A stretch of DNA of 64,000 bases, taken from assembly GCF_900129215.1 (NCBI RefSeq), contig NZ_FQUQ01000004.1, positions 434,001 through 498,000 of the forward strand, in the 5' to 3' direction. Positions 45,021 through 55,153 of this stretch are shown here, piece after piece. A program made the translations under genes and the position numbers. This DNA is from Pedobacter caeni. Lineage in GTDB: Bacteria; Bacteroidota; Bacteroidia; Sphingobacteriales; Sphingobacteriaceae. Numbering within the stretch: position 1 is the first letter of the stretch; every line of letters starts with the position of its first letter. The notes below the pieces were generated by a model. The model saw only the letters and a list, made by a program, of their open reading frames with translations. It searched no databases and was not told the DNA's origin.

Positions 45021-45695
45021 TTATTTTTTTATGATCATTTTAGTGTGAAAATTTCCGCCTTTATCTAATACGTGAATGATACCATTGGCAGTAATCAGAT
45101 TATGCGTTTTCATCTGAAGCGTATCATTTTTAGAATCCTTAATTGTCCGGCGGTGTTCGTACACGATTTTCATCCTCCCCTGTCCAATTGCAGTCACCCC
45201 GCCATTGTTGTAATCCTCCCTGACACCTGTGATCATTAAACTATCCCCATTATTGTCTTTATAATACTTACGGCCATCAGCATAAGCTTGTTCCAGGGTG
45301 ATTTTTGCACCAGGAACAATAAACCGGTTTAACATATACTTTAAGGAGTCAACATTCATTTTACTCAATGGCCGGTTACGTTGTTTCGGATCTGAGGGTT
45401 TCTGTCGGTACTCATTCTGAAACAAAATCACGCCTTCATTAATTGGAGGAAAGAAGGTGATACCAGGTTGATTGACCAGTGCTTTGGTACCGGTCATGTC
45501 GATGATTTTAATCAAAGAATCGAAATTCCCCTTAGTACGACTGTTTAAGAAGTCGTACATCGTCATTGCTTTTTCCTCTTCACTTTGCATTGCAAGTCCG
45601 CCATCCAAATAGTAGTCTTTCTTTTTACAGGCTGCCAGCATAGCGATGCAAAAACAAGTGTAAAATATAGTTTTAAATACGTTTATCTTTTTCAT
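45021..45695 (-). CDS. Fasciclin-like lipoprotein
   Basis: The start at 45695 (MKKINVFKTIFYTCFCIAML) gives a clean lipoprotein signal with lipobox AAC and removes a 17-bp overlap with SusD that the longest frame would have. The mature part contains fasciclin-type elements: NFDSLIKIIDMTG near the N-terminus, ITFFPPINEGVILF, and a C-terminal THNLITANGIIHVLDKGGNF, which corresponds to the H2 box. Fasciclin domains mediate adhesion or binding. It lies between SusD and a second lipoprotein, 5 bp from the latter. Confidence 0.8.
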   Translation of the reverse strand: MKKINVFKTIFYTCFCIAMLAACKKKDYYLDGGLAMQSEEEKAMTMYDFLNSRTKGNFDSLIKIIDMTGTKALVNQPGITFFPPINEGVILFQNEYRQKPSDPKQRNRPLSKMNVDSLKYMLNRFIVPGAKITLEQAYADGRKYYKDNNGDSLMITGVREDYNNGGVTAIGQGRMKIVYEHRRTIKDSKNDTLQMKTHNLITANGIIHVLDKGGNFHTKMIIKK

Positions 45696-45723
45696 ATCAA
45701 TCTTAATTAGATCCTTCATGGAG

Positions 45724-47169
45724 TTATTTCCAGAACTCATTCTGGGTAATTACATAGTTACTCGCAGCGATGATGCTCGAACTTATTGGTAAAAGCCAGG
45801 CTCCTTTTTCGTACCAGTCTGCCTGTTTAATTTTACTATGTAGTTTTGCCATTTTCCTTGTTCTCACCAGGTCAAAGAAATATTGTCCTTCACCCATCAG
45901 TTCTTTTCTGCGTTCCAGAAGAATGGTATCCGCCAATATTCCACCGCCAGTGTAATTTGGTCTTTTTGCCCGTTCACGGATTTTATTGAGCTCTGTCATG
46001 GCCTCTCCCGGTCTGTTCAGCGCGTCCAGCGCTTCCGCACGAAGCAGGATAATATCCGACAGACGGGTGATGATCAGGTTGGACTCATTGATGTTTTGTG
46101 AGGTCGTATCTCCCTGGGCTTTCAGTGTTCTGTACTTTCCGAAGTAAAGGATTTCGCTATCCCAGGTACTTTTGATAAACCAGACATCTCTGCGGATATC
46201 ACGTACCCCTTTAGGAAACAATACGGCACGAACTGCCGGTGTAAAACCCAAAACATATTCATCAGTACCGCCACCGCCATCACTTTGATCTTTATACCAT
46301 GGTCTCCCAAGTGTTCTGTTGTACATTTTATTTTTCTGCAATTCGTTGTTCTTTGAATCAAAGTCAAGTTCAAAAATTCCTTCCGGAGATTTTCCAACAA
46401 AAATGTTTAGCAAGGCTGTAGAATCTCTGACAAGGCTATATTTCCCACTTGTGATCACTTCATTACATAGTTTCTCACATTCGTCGTACTTATGCATCCA
46501 GCCCATCAGATGTGCCTTAATTGCCTTTGCAGCACCTTTATCTGCCCTAACGGCTCTGTCCGCATTAGAATAGCTGACTTCCAGGTTACTGATGGCGGCA
46601 TCCAGATCGTCACTGATTGCTTTAAAAATTTCTTCCTGAGTACTTCTGCCGACATTTGAAATGTCTACTGATTTCATAATTAAGGGAACGCCACCATATA
46701 AACGAACCAGGTAGAAATAACTTAAAGCCCTTAAAAATCTGGCTTCTCCAAGGTATCGTTCTTTCTCTCCTGCCGTATATCCTGAAATGGTTGGAATTTT
46801 CTCCAGTATCAGGTTACATTGCGAGATAGTCGTGTAGTACCCGTTCCAATTTCCGGCTCCTGCCTGAATCAGGTCATTTACCCCAGCTCTTCTTTGCAAA
46901 TCGGTTTCCATTCTGGAGCCAACATTTTTAGCTTTATTAAAATTATCCGCCTGAATATCGCCGAATAAAAACACCTGATCAGGAAGGAAGGTTCGCAGCA
47001 TATTGTAAGCGCCGGCCAATCCATGGTTAATATCGGAAGGGGCTCTGAATGCATTCGCTGCGGTTGGGCTTTGGATGATATCGCGGTCTATGATTTTCTT
47101 ACAGGAAGCCAGTACGAAAAGCAGGCAGATGATCACCAATCCTATTTTCTGTGTTTTATCTTTTATCAT
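45724..47169 (-). CDS. SusD/RagB-family lipoprotein (second sigma-regulated locus)
   Basis: This 481-residue protein has a lipoprotein signal (IGLVIICLLFVLASCKKIID) and the classical RagB/SusD fold, with EKERYLGEARFLRALSYFYL, VRLYGGVPLIM and the C-terminal LLERRKELMGEGQYFFDLVR. It is of the canonical SusD subgroup, unlike the SusD_like_2 type in the other two loci. It is 11 bp after its SusC partner. Confidence 0.93.
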   Translation of the reverse strand: MIKDKTQKIGLVIICLLFVLASCKKIIDRDIIQSPTAANAFRAPSDINHGLAGAYNMLRTFLPDQVFLFGDIQADNFNKAKNVGSRMETDLQRRAGVNDLIQAGAGNWNGYYTTISQCNLILEKIPTISGYTAGEKERYLGEARFLRALSYFYLVRLYGGVPLIMKSVDISNVGRSTQEEIFKAISDDLDAAISNLEVSYSNADRAVRADKGAAKAIKAHLMGWMHKYDECEKLCNEVITSGKYSLVRDSTALLNIFVGKSPEGIFELDFDSKNNELQKNKMYNRTLGRPWYKDQSDGGGGTDEYVLGFTPAVRAVLFPKGVRDIRRDVWFIKSTWDSEILYFGKYRTLKAQGDTTSQNINESNLIITRLSDIILLRAEALDALNRPGEAMTELNKIRERAKRPNYTGGGILADTILLERRKELMGEGQYFFDLVRTRKMAKLHSKIKQADWYEKGAWLLPISSSIIAASNYVITQNEFWK

Positions 47170-47180
47170 GATGATTAATA

Positions 47181-50100
47181 TTAGAGTTCAAAATTAAATC
47201 CGAAGTTAAATTTCCTTGGTATCGGGTATCCGTTACCTGTTTCTTTGCCATAAGGGTCTACATTCTCCGGATCTACGCCGGAATATTTCGTGATCAGGAA
47301 GACATTATCTGCACTTGCAAAAACGCGCAATCTGCGGCCTTTAAACCTCTTGATCAGATCCTTGGAAAAATCATAGGAAAGGCTGATACTTCTCAACCTC
47401 AGGAAGCTTCCATTTTCGAGGAACAAACTACTATTGCTGACATAATTTCCAATAAAATCATAATTCACCTGATCTTTTCTCCATGGGTTTATAGTCGGGT
47501 ATTTTGCATCTGTATTTGAAGGGGTCCAGATGTCATATTTAGAGACATCCAACAGGTTGCGTTGCCCTGAGGGATAATTTAAGTTCCCTCCTCCTTCCCA
47601 TCCTACGGTACGGAACCTGTCGTTGAGGGTTTGATTGATGACTTTGTTACCAAGTGAATAAGTCATAAATAAATCCATCTGAATTGCGGAACCTGATTTA
47701 AAGGCATAACGGAAAGAGTGATTGATACTACCATACACTTTTGGACTAGGGTCTCCCATGTAGATTTTATCAGAATAATCATCATCATCAAGTCTGATTA
47801 ACCCATCACTGTTCTGATCTTTGAAAATGATATCGCCAGCCTGATACGTTCCTCCAAAGCCTCCCACGTTTTTATAAATTGACCTTAACCTCGCACCAGT
47901 ATAAGGATTGATTGGTACTTCTCCATCTGTTTTATACACCCCCATATACTCATATAAATAGAATCCGTTCAATGGCCTTCCTAGTTGCAGGTATGGACCT
48001 GTAGCCCCTCTCGGGATACTGCGTCCAAAATCAGGAAGTTTGGTCAGTGTATTTTTGTTTCTCGATGCATTGATGGTGATATTGTATTGAAACGATTGAT
48101 TTAATGGCAGTGTATATACTGTTAATGCGACATCAAAACCTTTGTTTGACACTGCACCACCATTGATAAAACGTCTTTTGTATCCACTTGTGGAAGGAAG
48201 TGGATCTTCGAATAAGAAGTTATCTGTCTTTTTATAATAATAATCAAAACTTCCTGAAACGCGCCCATTGAAAAGCTCTAAATCAATCCCTCCTCCATAA
48301 TTGATGGAAGTTTCCCAGGTAAGGTTTGGCAAAGGAACACCATTGGCCCCTCCATAATTCGGAGCTAAGACAGAGGTTCCGTTATAGGTCATATCCGCCA
48401 CATATTTTCCCACAGCAAGGTAGTTGTCATCATACTGCGTTCCGGCTCGACCCACACTCGCCTTCAGCTTACCCAGGTTAAACCAGGTATTTGCCAGTTT
48501 CTCAAAGAAAGGCTCTTTTGAGAAGTTCCATGCTGCGGAGGCCGAAGGAAAATATCCCCAGCGGTTATCGGCACCGAACTTTGAAGAACCATCCGTACGC
48601 ATAGCTGCCTGAAAGATATATTTTGCTTTGTAGTCATAGCTTAACCTTCCATAGTAACCCAGTAAGCCATAATTCGTATTGCTCGTCAATAAGCTCAGGT
48701 TTGTTTGAGGATAACCTGAAATGACCTGTTGTGCATCACTTGGTCCGTTAAAACCAGAGCCCCGGATGAAATCTGTGCTGCTGGTATTGATGGAATTACC
48801 AGCTACAAAATCAAAAGTATGCTGGCTTTCTGTGGTGTAATGTGCTCGGATATAAGTTTCACTCAATAGGTTTAGCTTTTCCTGAGCATAATACGAAGCA
48901 GAGGTCTGTCCATTACTTGCTGCTCCGGAAGGAATAAAACCCCGTTGCCGGTCAAAAACATAAGTTGCTGCGGCTCTGGAAGTGATATTTAACCATTTCG
49001 TAATGTCATATGATGCTTCCAGTTTACCAATTACATTCCTGCTCAGGTTTAGATTCACTGATTTTTGATACGCATCGAGATACCGGCTAAAGAAGCCGCT
49101 TTTTGGTGAAGGAAGCAATGAAGAACTAAAATCATTTCCAATTACAGAAGCCAGGTTATCAGGTCCTCTTTTTGCACTTGCATCTACCTGATTTAAGATG
49201 GCTTGTGCAGAAATGTTCAGACTTGGCAATGGACTGAACTGACCGGAATAACTCAGGGAGTACCTTTTGAATCCCGAGCCTACTACAATTCCTGATTCAT
49301 CGTAATAGTCGGCACCGATTCTGTAATTCGCATTTTCAGTACCCCCACTTACGCCAATATTCACGTTTTTGAAAATCCCGTTTTTAAATAACAGCCCCTG
49401 CCAGTCTGTAGAATTGTTGTAAAATGAATTTAAACTATCCGTCAGTTCTATACCCAACCAACCGTAACTATCTTTAGGAATACCGTTTGATTCCGGATTT
49501 GATTTCTGATACATCTCCCAAAGCGCCAGCTTCTGTCTGCGTTCTGCGTTTCCGCCAATTGTTCTTCGAAGTTCCGGAGAAACAGAGATTCCGAACTGGC
49601 TGTTTACGGCAACAATAGGTTTCCCTATTTTCCCACGTTTGGTCTTGATCATGATCACCCCATTTGCCCCTCTTGACCCATAAATTGCAGTCGCCGAAGC
49701 GTCTTTCAAGACATCAATGGAGGCCACGTCATATGGGTTAATCCCGGCCAGCAAACTCGTTAAAGACTGATTAGGGTTACTGGTACTGAAATTATCCTGT
49801 TCCATCGGCACTCCATCAATCACAAATAAAGGTGGGCTTACAATATTGGAATTCGCATCTCTGGATACAGCTGCAAGACCACGAACCTGAATATTACTCC
49901 TTCCTCCTGGTAAACCAGTGCTGTTTTGTACCAGTAGTCCGGGTACCAGTCCCTGTAGCATATTCTCTATAGTAGCGTGCGGCTTGTTTTCCAGCTGCTC
50001 TCCTTTAACCTGAGAAATAGAACTGGTATTCTTAAGCTTCGATTGCTCACCATACCCGATTACCACTACATCATCCAGTTGTGACTGATCTTCGAGTAAT

Positions 50101-50705
50101 ACAATTCTTAATTTCTCTTCTCCTTTTACCGCTGCTTCCTTGGCCTTATACCCCAGGAAACTAAAGACCAACACATCCGTTTCTTCTACACTAATGCTGA
50201 AATTCCCCTGATTATCAGTAAAAGTTCCTTTTTTTGTATTCTTTACCTTCACATTGACGCCAGGCAAAGGCAAACCTTTCGCATCTACCACCCTTCCGGT
50301 TACGGTTTTCAGGACCGGTTGAGCTACCGCCTCCTCTTCTCTTCTCCGCACCACAATCGTATTCTGGTTGATGGCATAAGTTAAAGGTTGTCCATCAAAA
50401 CATTTCTCCAATACGGTTTTAAGTGATTCTTCCGTTACCTCCAGGGTAACGGGTTTTGCTTCTTTGATTAGTTTAGGGCTGTACAGGAACGTAAAACCAC
50501 TTTGCTTTCTGATCTTCACGAAAAGACGTTCCAGGGAGATATTTTTTTCAGACAAAGTGATTTTTTGAGCAAATCCGCTTGCGCTCACCTGTAAAAAAGC
50601 CGCAATCATTAATACGACGGTCATTTTTATGCGCATGATGATCTGTTTTTTTAAGCGCAGCCGACGGTTTTCATACGCCGACCGGCAATGAATATTTTTA
50701 TTCAT
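47181..50705 (-). CDS. SusC/RagA TonB-dependent transporter with STN domain (second locus)
   Basis: This 1174-residue transporter has a signal segment (MTVVLMIAAFLQVSASGFAQ), an STN domain (about 50-118), a carboxypeptidase-regulatory-like domain (about 133-210), a plug (about 215-355, with PLFVIDGVPMEQDN and KDASATAIYGSRGANGVIMI) and a barrel ending KFNFGFNFEL. The presence of STN fits control by the FecR and sigma genes upstream. No glycoside hydrolase is present in this locus, so the ligand need not be a polysaccharide. Confidence 0.93.
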   Translation of the reverse strand: MNKNIHCRSAYENRRLRLKKQIIMRIKMTVVLMIAAFLQVSASGFAQKITLSEKNISLERLFVKIRKQSGFTFLYSPKLIKEAKPVTLEVTEESLKTVLEKCFDGQPLTYAINQNTIVVRRREEEAVAQPVLKTVTGRVVDAKGLPLPGVNVKVKNTKKGTFTDNQGNFSISVEETDVLVFSFLGYKAKEAAVKGEEKLRIVLLEDQSQLDDVVVIGYGEQSKLKNTSSISQVKGEQLENKPHATIENMLQGLVPGLLVQNSTGLPGGRSNIQVRGLAAVSRDANSNIVSPPLFVIDGVPMEQDNFSTSNPNQSLTSLLAGINPYDVASIDVLKDASATAIYGSRGANGVIMIKTKRGKIGKPIVAVNSQFGISVSPELRRTIGGNAERRQKLALWEMYQKSNPESNGIPKDSYGWLGIELTDSLNSFYNNSTDWQGLLFKNGIFKNVNIGVSGGTENANYRIGADYYDESGIVVGSGFKRYSLSYSGQFSPLPSLNISAQAILNQVDASAKRGPDNLASVIGNDFSSSLLPSPKSGFFSRYLDAYQKSVNLNLSRNVIGKLEASYDITKWLNITSRAAATYVFDRQRGFIPSGAASNGQTSASYYAQEKLNLLSETYIRAHYTTESQHTFDFVAGNSINTSSTDFIRGSGFNGPSDAQQVISGYPQTNLSLLTSNTNYGLLGYYGRLSYDYKAKYIFQAAMRTDGSSKFGADNRWGYFPSASAAWNFSKEPFFEKLANTWFNLGKLKASVGRAGTQYDDNYLAVGKYVADMTYNGTSVLAPNYGGANGVPLPNLTWETSINYGGGIDLELFNGRVSGSFDYYYKKTDNFLFEDPLPSTSGYKRRFINGGAVSNKGFDVALTVYTLPLNQSFQYNITINASRNKNTLTKLPDFGRSIPRGATGPYLQLGRPLNGFYLYEYMGVYKTDGEVPINPYTGARLRSIYKNVGGFGGTYQAGDIIFKDQNSDGLIRLDDDDYSDKIYMGDPSPKVYGSINHSFRYAFKSGSAIQMDLFMTYSLGNKVINQTLNDRFRTVGWEGGGNLNYPSGQRNLLDVSKYDIWTPSNTDAKYPTINPWRKDQVNYDFIGNYVSNSSLFLENGSFLRLRSISLSYDFSKDLIKRFKGRRLRVFASADNVFLITKYSGVDPENVDPYGKETGNGYPIPRKFNFGFNFEL

Positions 50706-50777
50706 ACTTTTGTATAGTTTGGGTTGAAATTAAATGGTCTTCAGAAAATTCATTTGGCAGATCCCAGACAGCATGGT

Positions 50778-50803
50778 CGGGAGGTGGTTCGAAGCACTTC
50801 CCG
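50778..50803. other. Hairpin in the fecR-susC gap (second locus)
   Basis: CGGGAGGTG and CACTTCCCG pair over 9 bp (one G-T) with an 8-nt loop in the 237-bp gap between fecR and susC. On the plus strand it is followed by GCTTTTTAT; in the direction of the genes it is not followed by T. Confidence 0.5.
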
Positions 50804-50942
50804 GCTTTTTATCCGGATCGCCATGGAGGTGGGGCGTATCTATTTCTTCATATGTTATTGGTTTAGGTGAGTTGATCAATTGCTTTTCATAGGCAGATGA
50901 TTTTTTTGATATGAGTGGTTAGTTCATATTTATGCGGTAGTA

Positions 50943-52142
50943 CTAGTTTGCGATAACGGTAATTCTCCTTCCTTCTACTTTAAAATGAACTATTCCTGTT
51001 AATTTGAGCATTTTCAAGACTTCAGATACGTTTTGGAAGCGGGAAACCGAGCCTGTAAGGTCCTGATCTCCGACATTCCCTTCGTAAACAATCTCCATAT
51101 CATACCAACGGGCAATTTTCCGCATTGCTGAGGGAATACTCTCGGCATTAAATACAAAGAAGCCGTTTTTCCATGCCATACTCTCTTCGGCATCAACCTC
51201 TTTGACCAGGAAAGTACTTCCCTCTAACTGCGACTGTTGTCCGGGTTTTAAAATGACCTGACGTTGATTTGATGAACTGATCACTTTTACGCGGCCTTCA
51301 AGTAGCGTAGTTCGTACTCCTTGTTCATCATCATAACTGTTAATGTTAAAATGGGTGCCCAGAACCTCTACAGTTTGCTGCTTACTCTGTACCAGGAAAG
51401 GTTTGCCTGTATCTTTGGTAATTTCAAAATAGGCCTCTCCGCTCAGCTCCACTTTACGTTCTTTTCCTGTAAATGATACCGGGAATTTTAAAGTGGAAAC
51501 CGCATTCAGCCATACTGCACTCCCATCTGGAAGGTTGATTCGATATTGTCCTCCTCTTGGTGTAGATATCGTATTGTAAGTGACCGGGCTATCTTGCGAA
51601 ACCGGGCTGGCATTATAGATCAGCTGCCCATCTTTTGATTTTATAATCCGGAGTCCCGACTGACTGATAAGGGTACCTGTTTTTGCGGAATCCAGGTTAA
51701 TAATTTTCCCATCAGCCAGCATTAAAATGGCTCTGTTTCCTCCCGGGGCAGCATCGTTGAGCTCTAGCGATGCCAATTTTGTTTCCGGTTGTTGTTTTTG
51801 ATGGTTATAAAAAAATAATCCCACAGAAACCAGCAGGAATAAACTGGCCGCAATCGCCAGATAGGTTTTCCCGGAGGGCTTAGCCCTCTTCTCTTCCTTT
51901 TTGTACATCCGGATTACCGGAATCTCTTTATCAAGACTCCGTTCTATTCTTTGGATCAACGCTCCGTCAGGAATTTCGGCACCTGGATATTGAATCAGGA
52001 TTTCTTCCCAAAGCTCAAGAACAGACAAATATTCCTTCTTATCAGCCTGCTGAAGCAATTCCTGAAAGGCAGCATCTTGTTCGGCACTCAGTTTACCTGA
52101 TGCCAATTGTTCCAGCAGTTCTTTGGTCTCTTTTCGGTTCAT
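50943..52142 (-). CDS. FecR-family anti-sigma factor (second locus)
   Basis: This 399-residue protein has a cytoplasmic N-terminal region (about 1-90), one transmembrane helix (about 93-112, TYLAIAASLFLLVSVGLFFY), a FecR domain (about 190-290, with INLPDGSAVWLNAVSTLKFP and VEVLGTHFNINSYDDE) and a C-terminal DUF4974-like domain (about 325-399). It should relay the STN signal to the adjacent sigma factor. It is about 50 percent identical by eye in its core to the FecR of the first locus, so the two sets are paralogous. Confidence 0.92.
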   Translation of the reverse strand: MNRKETKELLEQLASGKLSAEQDAAFQELLQQADKKEYLSVLELWEEILIQYPGAEIPDGALIQRIERSLDKEIPVIRMYKKEEKRAKPSGKTYLAIAASLFLLVSVGLFFYNHQKQQPETKLASLELNDAAPGGNRAILMLADGKIINLDSAKTGTLISQSGLRIIKSKDGQLIYNASPVSQDSPVTYNTISTPRGGQYRINLPDGSAVWLNAVSTLKFPVSFTGKERKVELSGEAYFEITKDTGKPFLVQSKQQTVEVLGTHFNINSYDDEQGVRTTLLEGRVKVISSSNQRQVILKPGQQSQLEGSTFLVKEVDAEESMAWKNGFFVFNAESIPSAMRKIARWYDMEIVYEGNVGDQDLTGSVSRFQNVSEVLKMLKLTGIVHFKVEGRRITVIAN

Positions 52143-52220
52143 TTAATGGGGCCGTTTAAGAGTAAGACAGCAAGCGTTTACAATTGGACACCTCCAAATG
52201 AAAAAAAATAAAAATATTTG

Positions 52221-52835
52221 TTATTTAATCCTAAGAACTGCCGAACAGCAGAGAATTATAGCAGTCAGATCGGCATGGACACGCAGGTATTCTTTGAGGT
52301 ATCTGACCGCAGAATAGAGCTGTTTCTTTACCATAGACTTAGAGATTTGCAGCTCGGTGGCAATTTCATCATGTGACATTTCCTGGTAAACACTCATTTC
52401 AAATATCTGTCTGCGTTTTGGGGGCAACAGATTAATGGCATTTTGTACAAGCGTATTGTATTGTGCAGTGATAAAGGGTTCGTCTGCCTGATTTCCACTG
52501 GCCTCAGTATGGCTGCTGATATAATCGATTGCTTTTTGTTTTACCTTACCATGTTCATAAATGTTCACCAGTCGGTTTCTGGCCATACGGTACAGGTAAC
52601 TGCTGAAAGAGTTGATGTCAGAGAGTTCCTCTTTTCTCTCCCAGACCTTCATGAACAGGTCATGAAGAATTTCTTCCGTATCCTCTCTGGACGAGTTTAC
52701 AAAGGGATAAATGTATTTGTATAACCGGGGAAGATAAAACTTATAAATTGCCGCAAATGCCTCACGACTACCCCTAGCGGCATCCTGAAGCAGCATGCGC
52801 TCTCCCTGGAGTTCGTGCTGTCCTTTATTTTCCAT
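52221..52835 (-). CDS. ECF-type RNA polymerase sigma factor (second locus)
   Basis: This 204-residue protein has region 2 (about 25-95, FYLPRLYKYIYPFVNSSRED) and region 4 (about 135-190, PPKRRQIFEMSVYQEMSHDE). It precedes fecR by 78 bp and should activate the susC-susD set. Its C-terminal end is hydrophobic (ADLTAIILCCSAVL), a feature of many Bacteroidota ECF factors that helps hold them to the membrane-bound FecR. Confidence 0.92.
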   Translation of the reverse strand: MENKGQHELQGERMLLQDAARGSREAFAAIYKFYLPRLYKYIYPFVNSSREDTEEILHDLFMKVWERKEELSDINSFSSYLYRMARNRLVNIYEHGKVKQKAIDYISSHTEASGNQADEPFITAQYNTLVQNAINLLPPKRRQIFEMSVYQEMSHDEIATELQISKSMVKKQLYSAVRYLKEYLRVHADLTAIILCCSAVLRIK

Positions 52836-52936
52836 TTAAAAAGATCCCCCCTTCTTTTGATTGCCGTTAAACCAAAGCTAAGTAAAAATTGCGTTACCCT
52901 AAAGGGCTGGAGCTAAATATCTCCCTTTAGGCCAGC

Positions 52937-53626
52937 TTAATTCAGGTTGAATTTGTCATTCCTCACCTGTACTACATTAGAAGCAGAGATGATCCCTACA
53001 ATCAGGATACCAATCAGCACAGCCAGGGCAATCTGCAGGGTAGAATACAACTTGCTTCTGGAAACCATTGAGGCAGAGCTCTGGATCAGTTCCTGCCCCA
53101 CCTGGGTCTGGATGCTCATCATGTCGGTCAGTTTTTCCAGGGCTTTCATAGAATTTTCTCTTCCTATGGTTTCATACAGCTTCCTGCCATCTTCCAGGGT
53201 ATGGCTCAGACTTAAAGCAATCACATGCTGTTCTGCAGCAATTAATCCTGCCAGGCGATTTTTCAATTCGCTGAGCTGCTCTTTCTCCTTTGTCACCAAA
53301 AAGGTTTTTTCATACTTTTTCAGGAGAGAATCTATCGTGCTGTTTAGCCCATTCACCTGCTCTTTTAAGCCAGCAGCATTAGAATGAGAGAGTTTTCCGG
53401 AATAGAGGAAGCTATCCAGGGTATATTTTTTTTCAAAGATATTTTCGGCTATATAAAACAAGTCTGTGGCCGGAACCAGTCGGTCGTTATACATGGAAAC
53501 AAACGACTCGTTCATGCTTTTGACACTCTTATCCTCTAAAATTCTGATTAAGATCATGCACGCCATAATTGCAAACAGGAGTGTGGCGATTTTCATTTTC
53601 TGTTTTATAGAATAAGCAAACTTCAT
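52937..53626 (-). CDS. Membrane protein with chemoreceptor-type four-helix bundle, no signalling domain
   Basis: This 229-residue protein has two transmembrane helices (about 14-30 and 198-218) flanking a periplasmic helical segment of about 165 residues (with LSELKNRLAGLIAAEQHVIA) that resembles the 4HB_MCP sensor fold of methyl-accepting chemotaxis proteins. The cytoplasmic tail is only about 10 residues, so no HAMP or signalling domain exists. It may act as a stand-alone sensor or stress protein. It is 26 bp from the helicase gene on the same strand. Confidence 0.65.
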   Translation of the reverse strand: MKFAYSIKQKMKIATLLFAIMACMILIRILEDKSVKSMNESFVSMYNDRLVPATDLFYIAENIFEKKYTLDSFLYSGKLSHSNAAGLKEQVNGLNSTIDSLLKKYEKTFLVTKEKEQLSELKNRLAGLIAAEQHVIALSLSHTLEDGRKLYETIGRENSMKALEKLTDMMSIQTQVGQELIQSSASMVSRSKLYSTLQIALAVLIGILIVGIISASNVVQVRNDKFNLN

Positions 53627-53651
53627 ATCATTAAGTATAGGTTTTCAAAAA

Positions 53652-55085
53652 CTATTCTTCCAAAGGAGAAGAAAAGAGATTAGGTGCAAAATTTACTAAA
53701 AATAATTCTCTTTTCGCCCTGGTTACGCCAGTATATAACCAACGAAGAAAATCCAGGTCGATCATATCCTCCGTTAAATAGCCCTGATCTACGAATACGG
53801 CATCCCATTGCCCACCCTGGGCCTTATGACAGGTAACGGCATATGCAAACTTAATCTGAAGCGCATTATAGTAAGGATCTTCTTTAATCGCTTTAAACCT
53901 TTCTCTCTTATTCGTGATGTGTTCATAATCCAGGTTCAGGCCTTCAAAGAGTTTGTTGCTCTGTTCGTAAGACAGGTTTGGCGTTTCTGCAGTCAGCGTA
54001 TCCAGCATCACTTTGCAGGTGATCTGTCCGGCATCCGGAAAATCCATGAACTCCAGTATCACTTCCGAAAAGCGGAAGCCATAACGTTCTTCTTCGCCCC
54101 TCACCCTGACCACTTTTGCCATATCGCCATTGGCAATAAACGCCGCAGATTCATTTTCCGGCAACCAGAAATAATTATTCCGCACCACCATGATCTGGTC
54201 GCCTCCGGTTAGCTCTTCTTCTCTGTACAGCAAACGGGCACGGATCTGCTGGTTGTATACATTTGCCGATTTATTAGACCTGCAGACCACCAGGGAATTT
54301 TCAATTCCAAACTTATGGTAGGCATATTCCAATCCTTCCACCAGCTTTACACCCGTCATCCTGAAAATATCCTTATAATTTTTAGTGATAAACTGAGGAA
54401 GTTCAATGCCCTCTGTATCCTCCTGCTCTTCGTTGATCAACCGCCGCAGCATCGTGGCATTGGCGAGAATTCCTGATTCCTTCTCCTGTCTGACCACTTC
54501 TTTTAATTCTACCGCTTTCACTTCCATCCCGAAGTTTGAACTGAGGTAATCTTTATTTAAGGCCGGGCTATCAATACTTCCCACCGGAGGCAGCTGTGCG
54601 GTATCCCCGACAAACACTGCTGCACAGTTTTTGGAATTATATATATACTCCATCAGGTCTTTCAGGAAAGAAGACCCGGTCTGGGTATTCCATTCGTCCG
54701 CAATCATGGAGGCTTCATCAATGATAAACAAAGTATGTTCCGCCAGATTAGGCGCAATTAAAAAAGACATATCTGTGGAAACTGCCGAACGTTTTCTATA
54801 AATTCTCTTGTGAATGGTGAGTGCTTTCCGGCCGGTATAATTGCTCATCACCTTTGCTGCGCGACCGGTTGGCGCCAGTAATGCCGCTTTCAGTCCGAAT
54901 TTAGGAAGTGCTTTTACAAGGGCCGCTACAGAAGTTGTTTTTCCTGTACCTGCATATCCCCTCAGTATAAAACATTGATCATCCAGTCTTTGGGACAGAA
55001 AACGAGCCATCTCGCTGCAAAAAATAAGCTGTTCAGCGGTTGGGATGAACTCGTAAGATTGCGCTATAATTGATGCTTTATCCAT
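53652..55085 (-). CDS. RecD-like ATP-dependent DNA helicase
   Basis: This 477-residue superfamily 1 helicase shows motif I GYAGTGKTT (43-51), motif II IIDEASM (121-127), motif III QLPPVGS, and a late motif VTCHKAQGGQWDAVFVDQG followed by LYTGVTRAKRELFLV. It resembles the helicase core of RecD2 without the long N-terminal region. Such proteins unwind DNA 5' to 3' in repair or recombination. It is divergent from the DUF3822 gene and appears to be a housekeeping gene of the phylum. Confidence 0.9.
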   Translation of the reverse strand: MDKASIIAQSYEFIPTAEQLIFCSEMARFLSQRLDDQCFILRGYAGTGKTTSVAALVKALPKFGLKAALLAPTGRAAKVMSNYTGRKALTIHKRIYRKRSAVSTDMSFLIAPNLAEHTLFIIDEASMIADEWNTQTGSSFLKDLMEYIYNSKNCAAVFVGDTAQLPPVGSIDSPALNKDYLSSNFGMEVKAVELKEVVRQEKESGILANATMLRRLINEEQEDTEGIELPQFITKNYKDIFRMTGVKLVEGLEYAYHKFGIENSLVVCRSNKSANVYNQQIRARLLYREEELTGGDQIMVVRNNYFWLPENESAAFIANGDMAKVVRVRGEEERYGFRFSEVILEFMDFPDAGQITCKVMLDTLTAETPNLSYEQSNKLFEGLNLDYEHITNKRERFKAIKEDPYYNALQIKFAYAVTCHKAQGGQWDAVFVDQGYLTEDMIDLDFLRWLYTGVTRAKRELFLVNFAPNLFSSPLEE

Positions 55086-55153
55086 TTAACAAAGATGCAA
55101 TGGTGATGTTATAGAAAAAAGGATTAATTTTGATCATAAATAATTTGATACCG

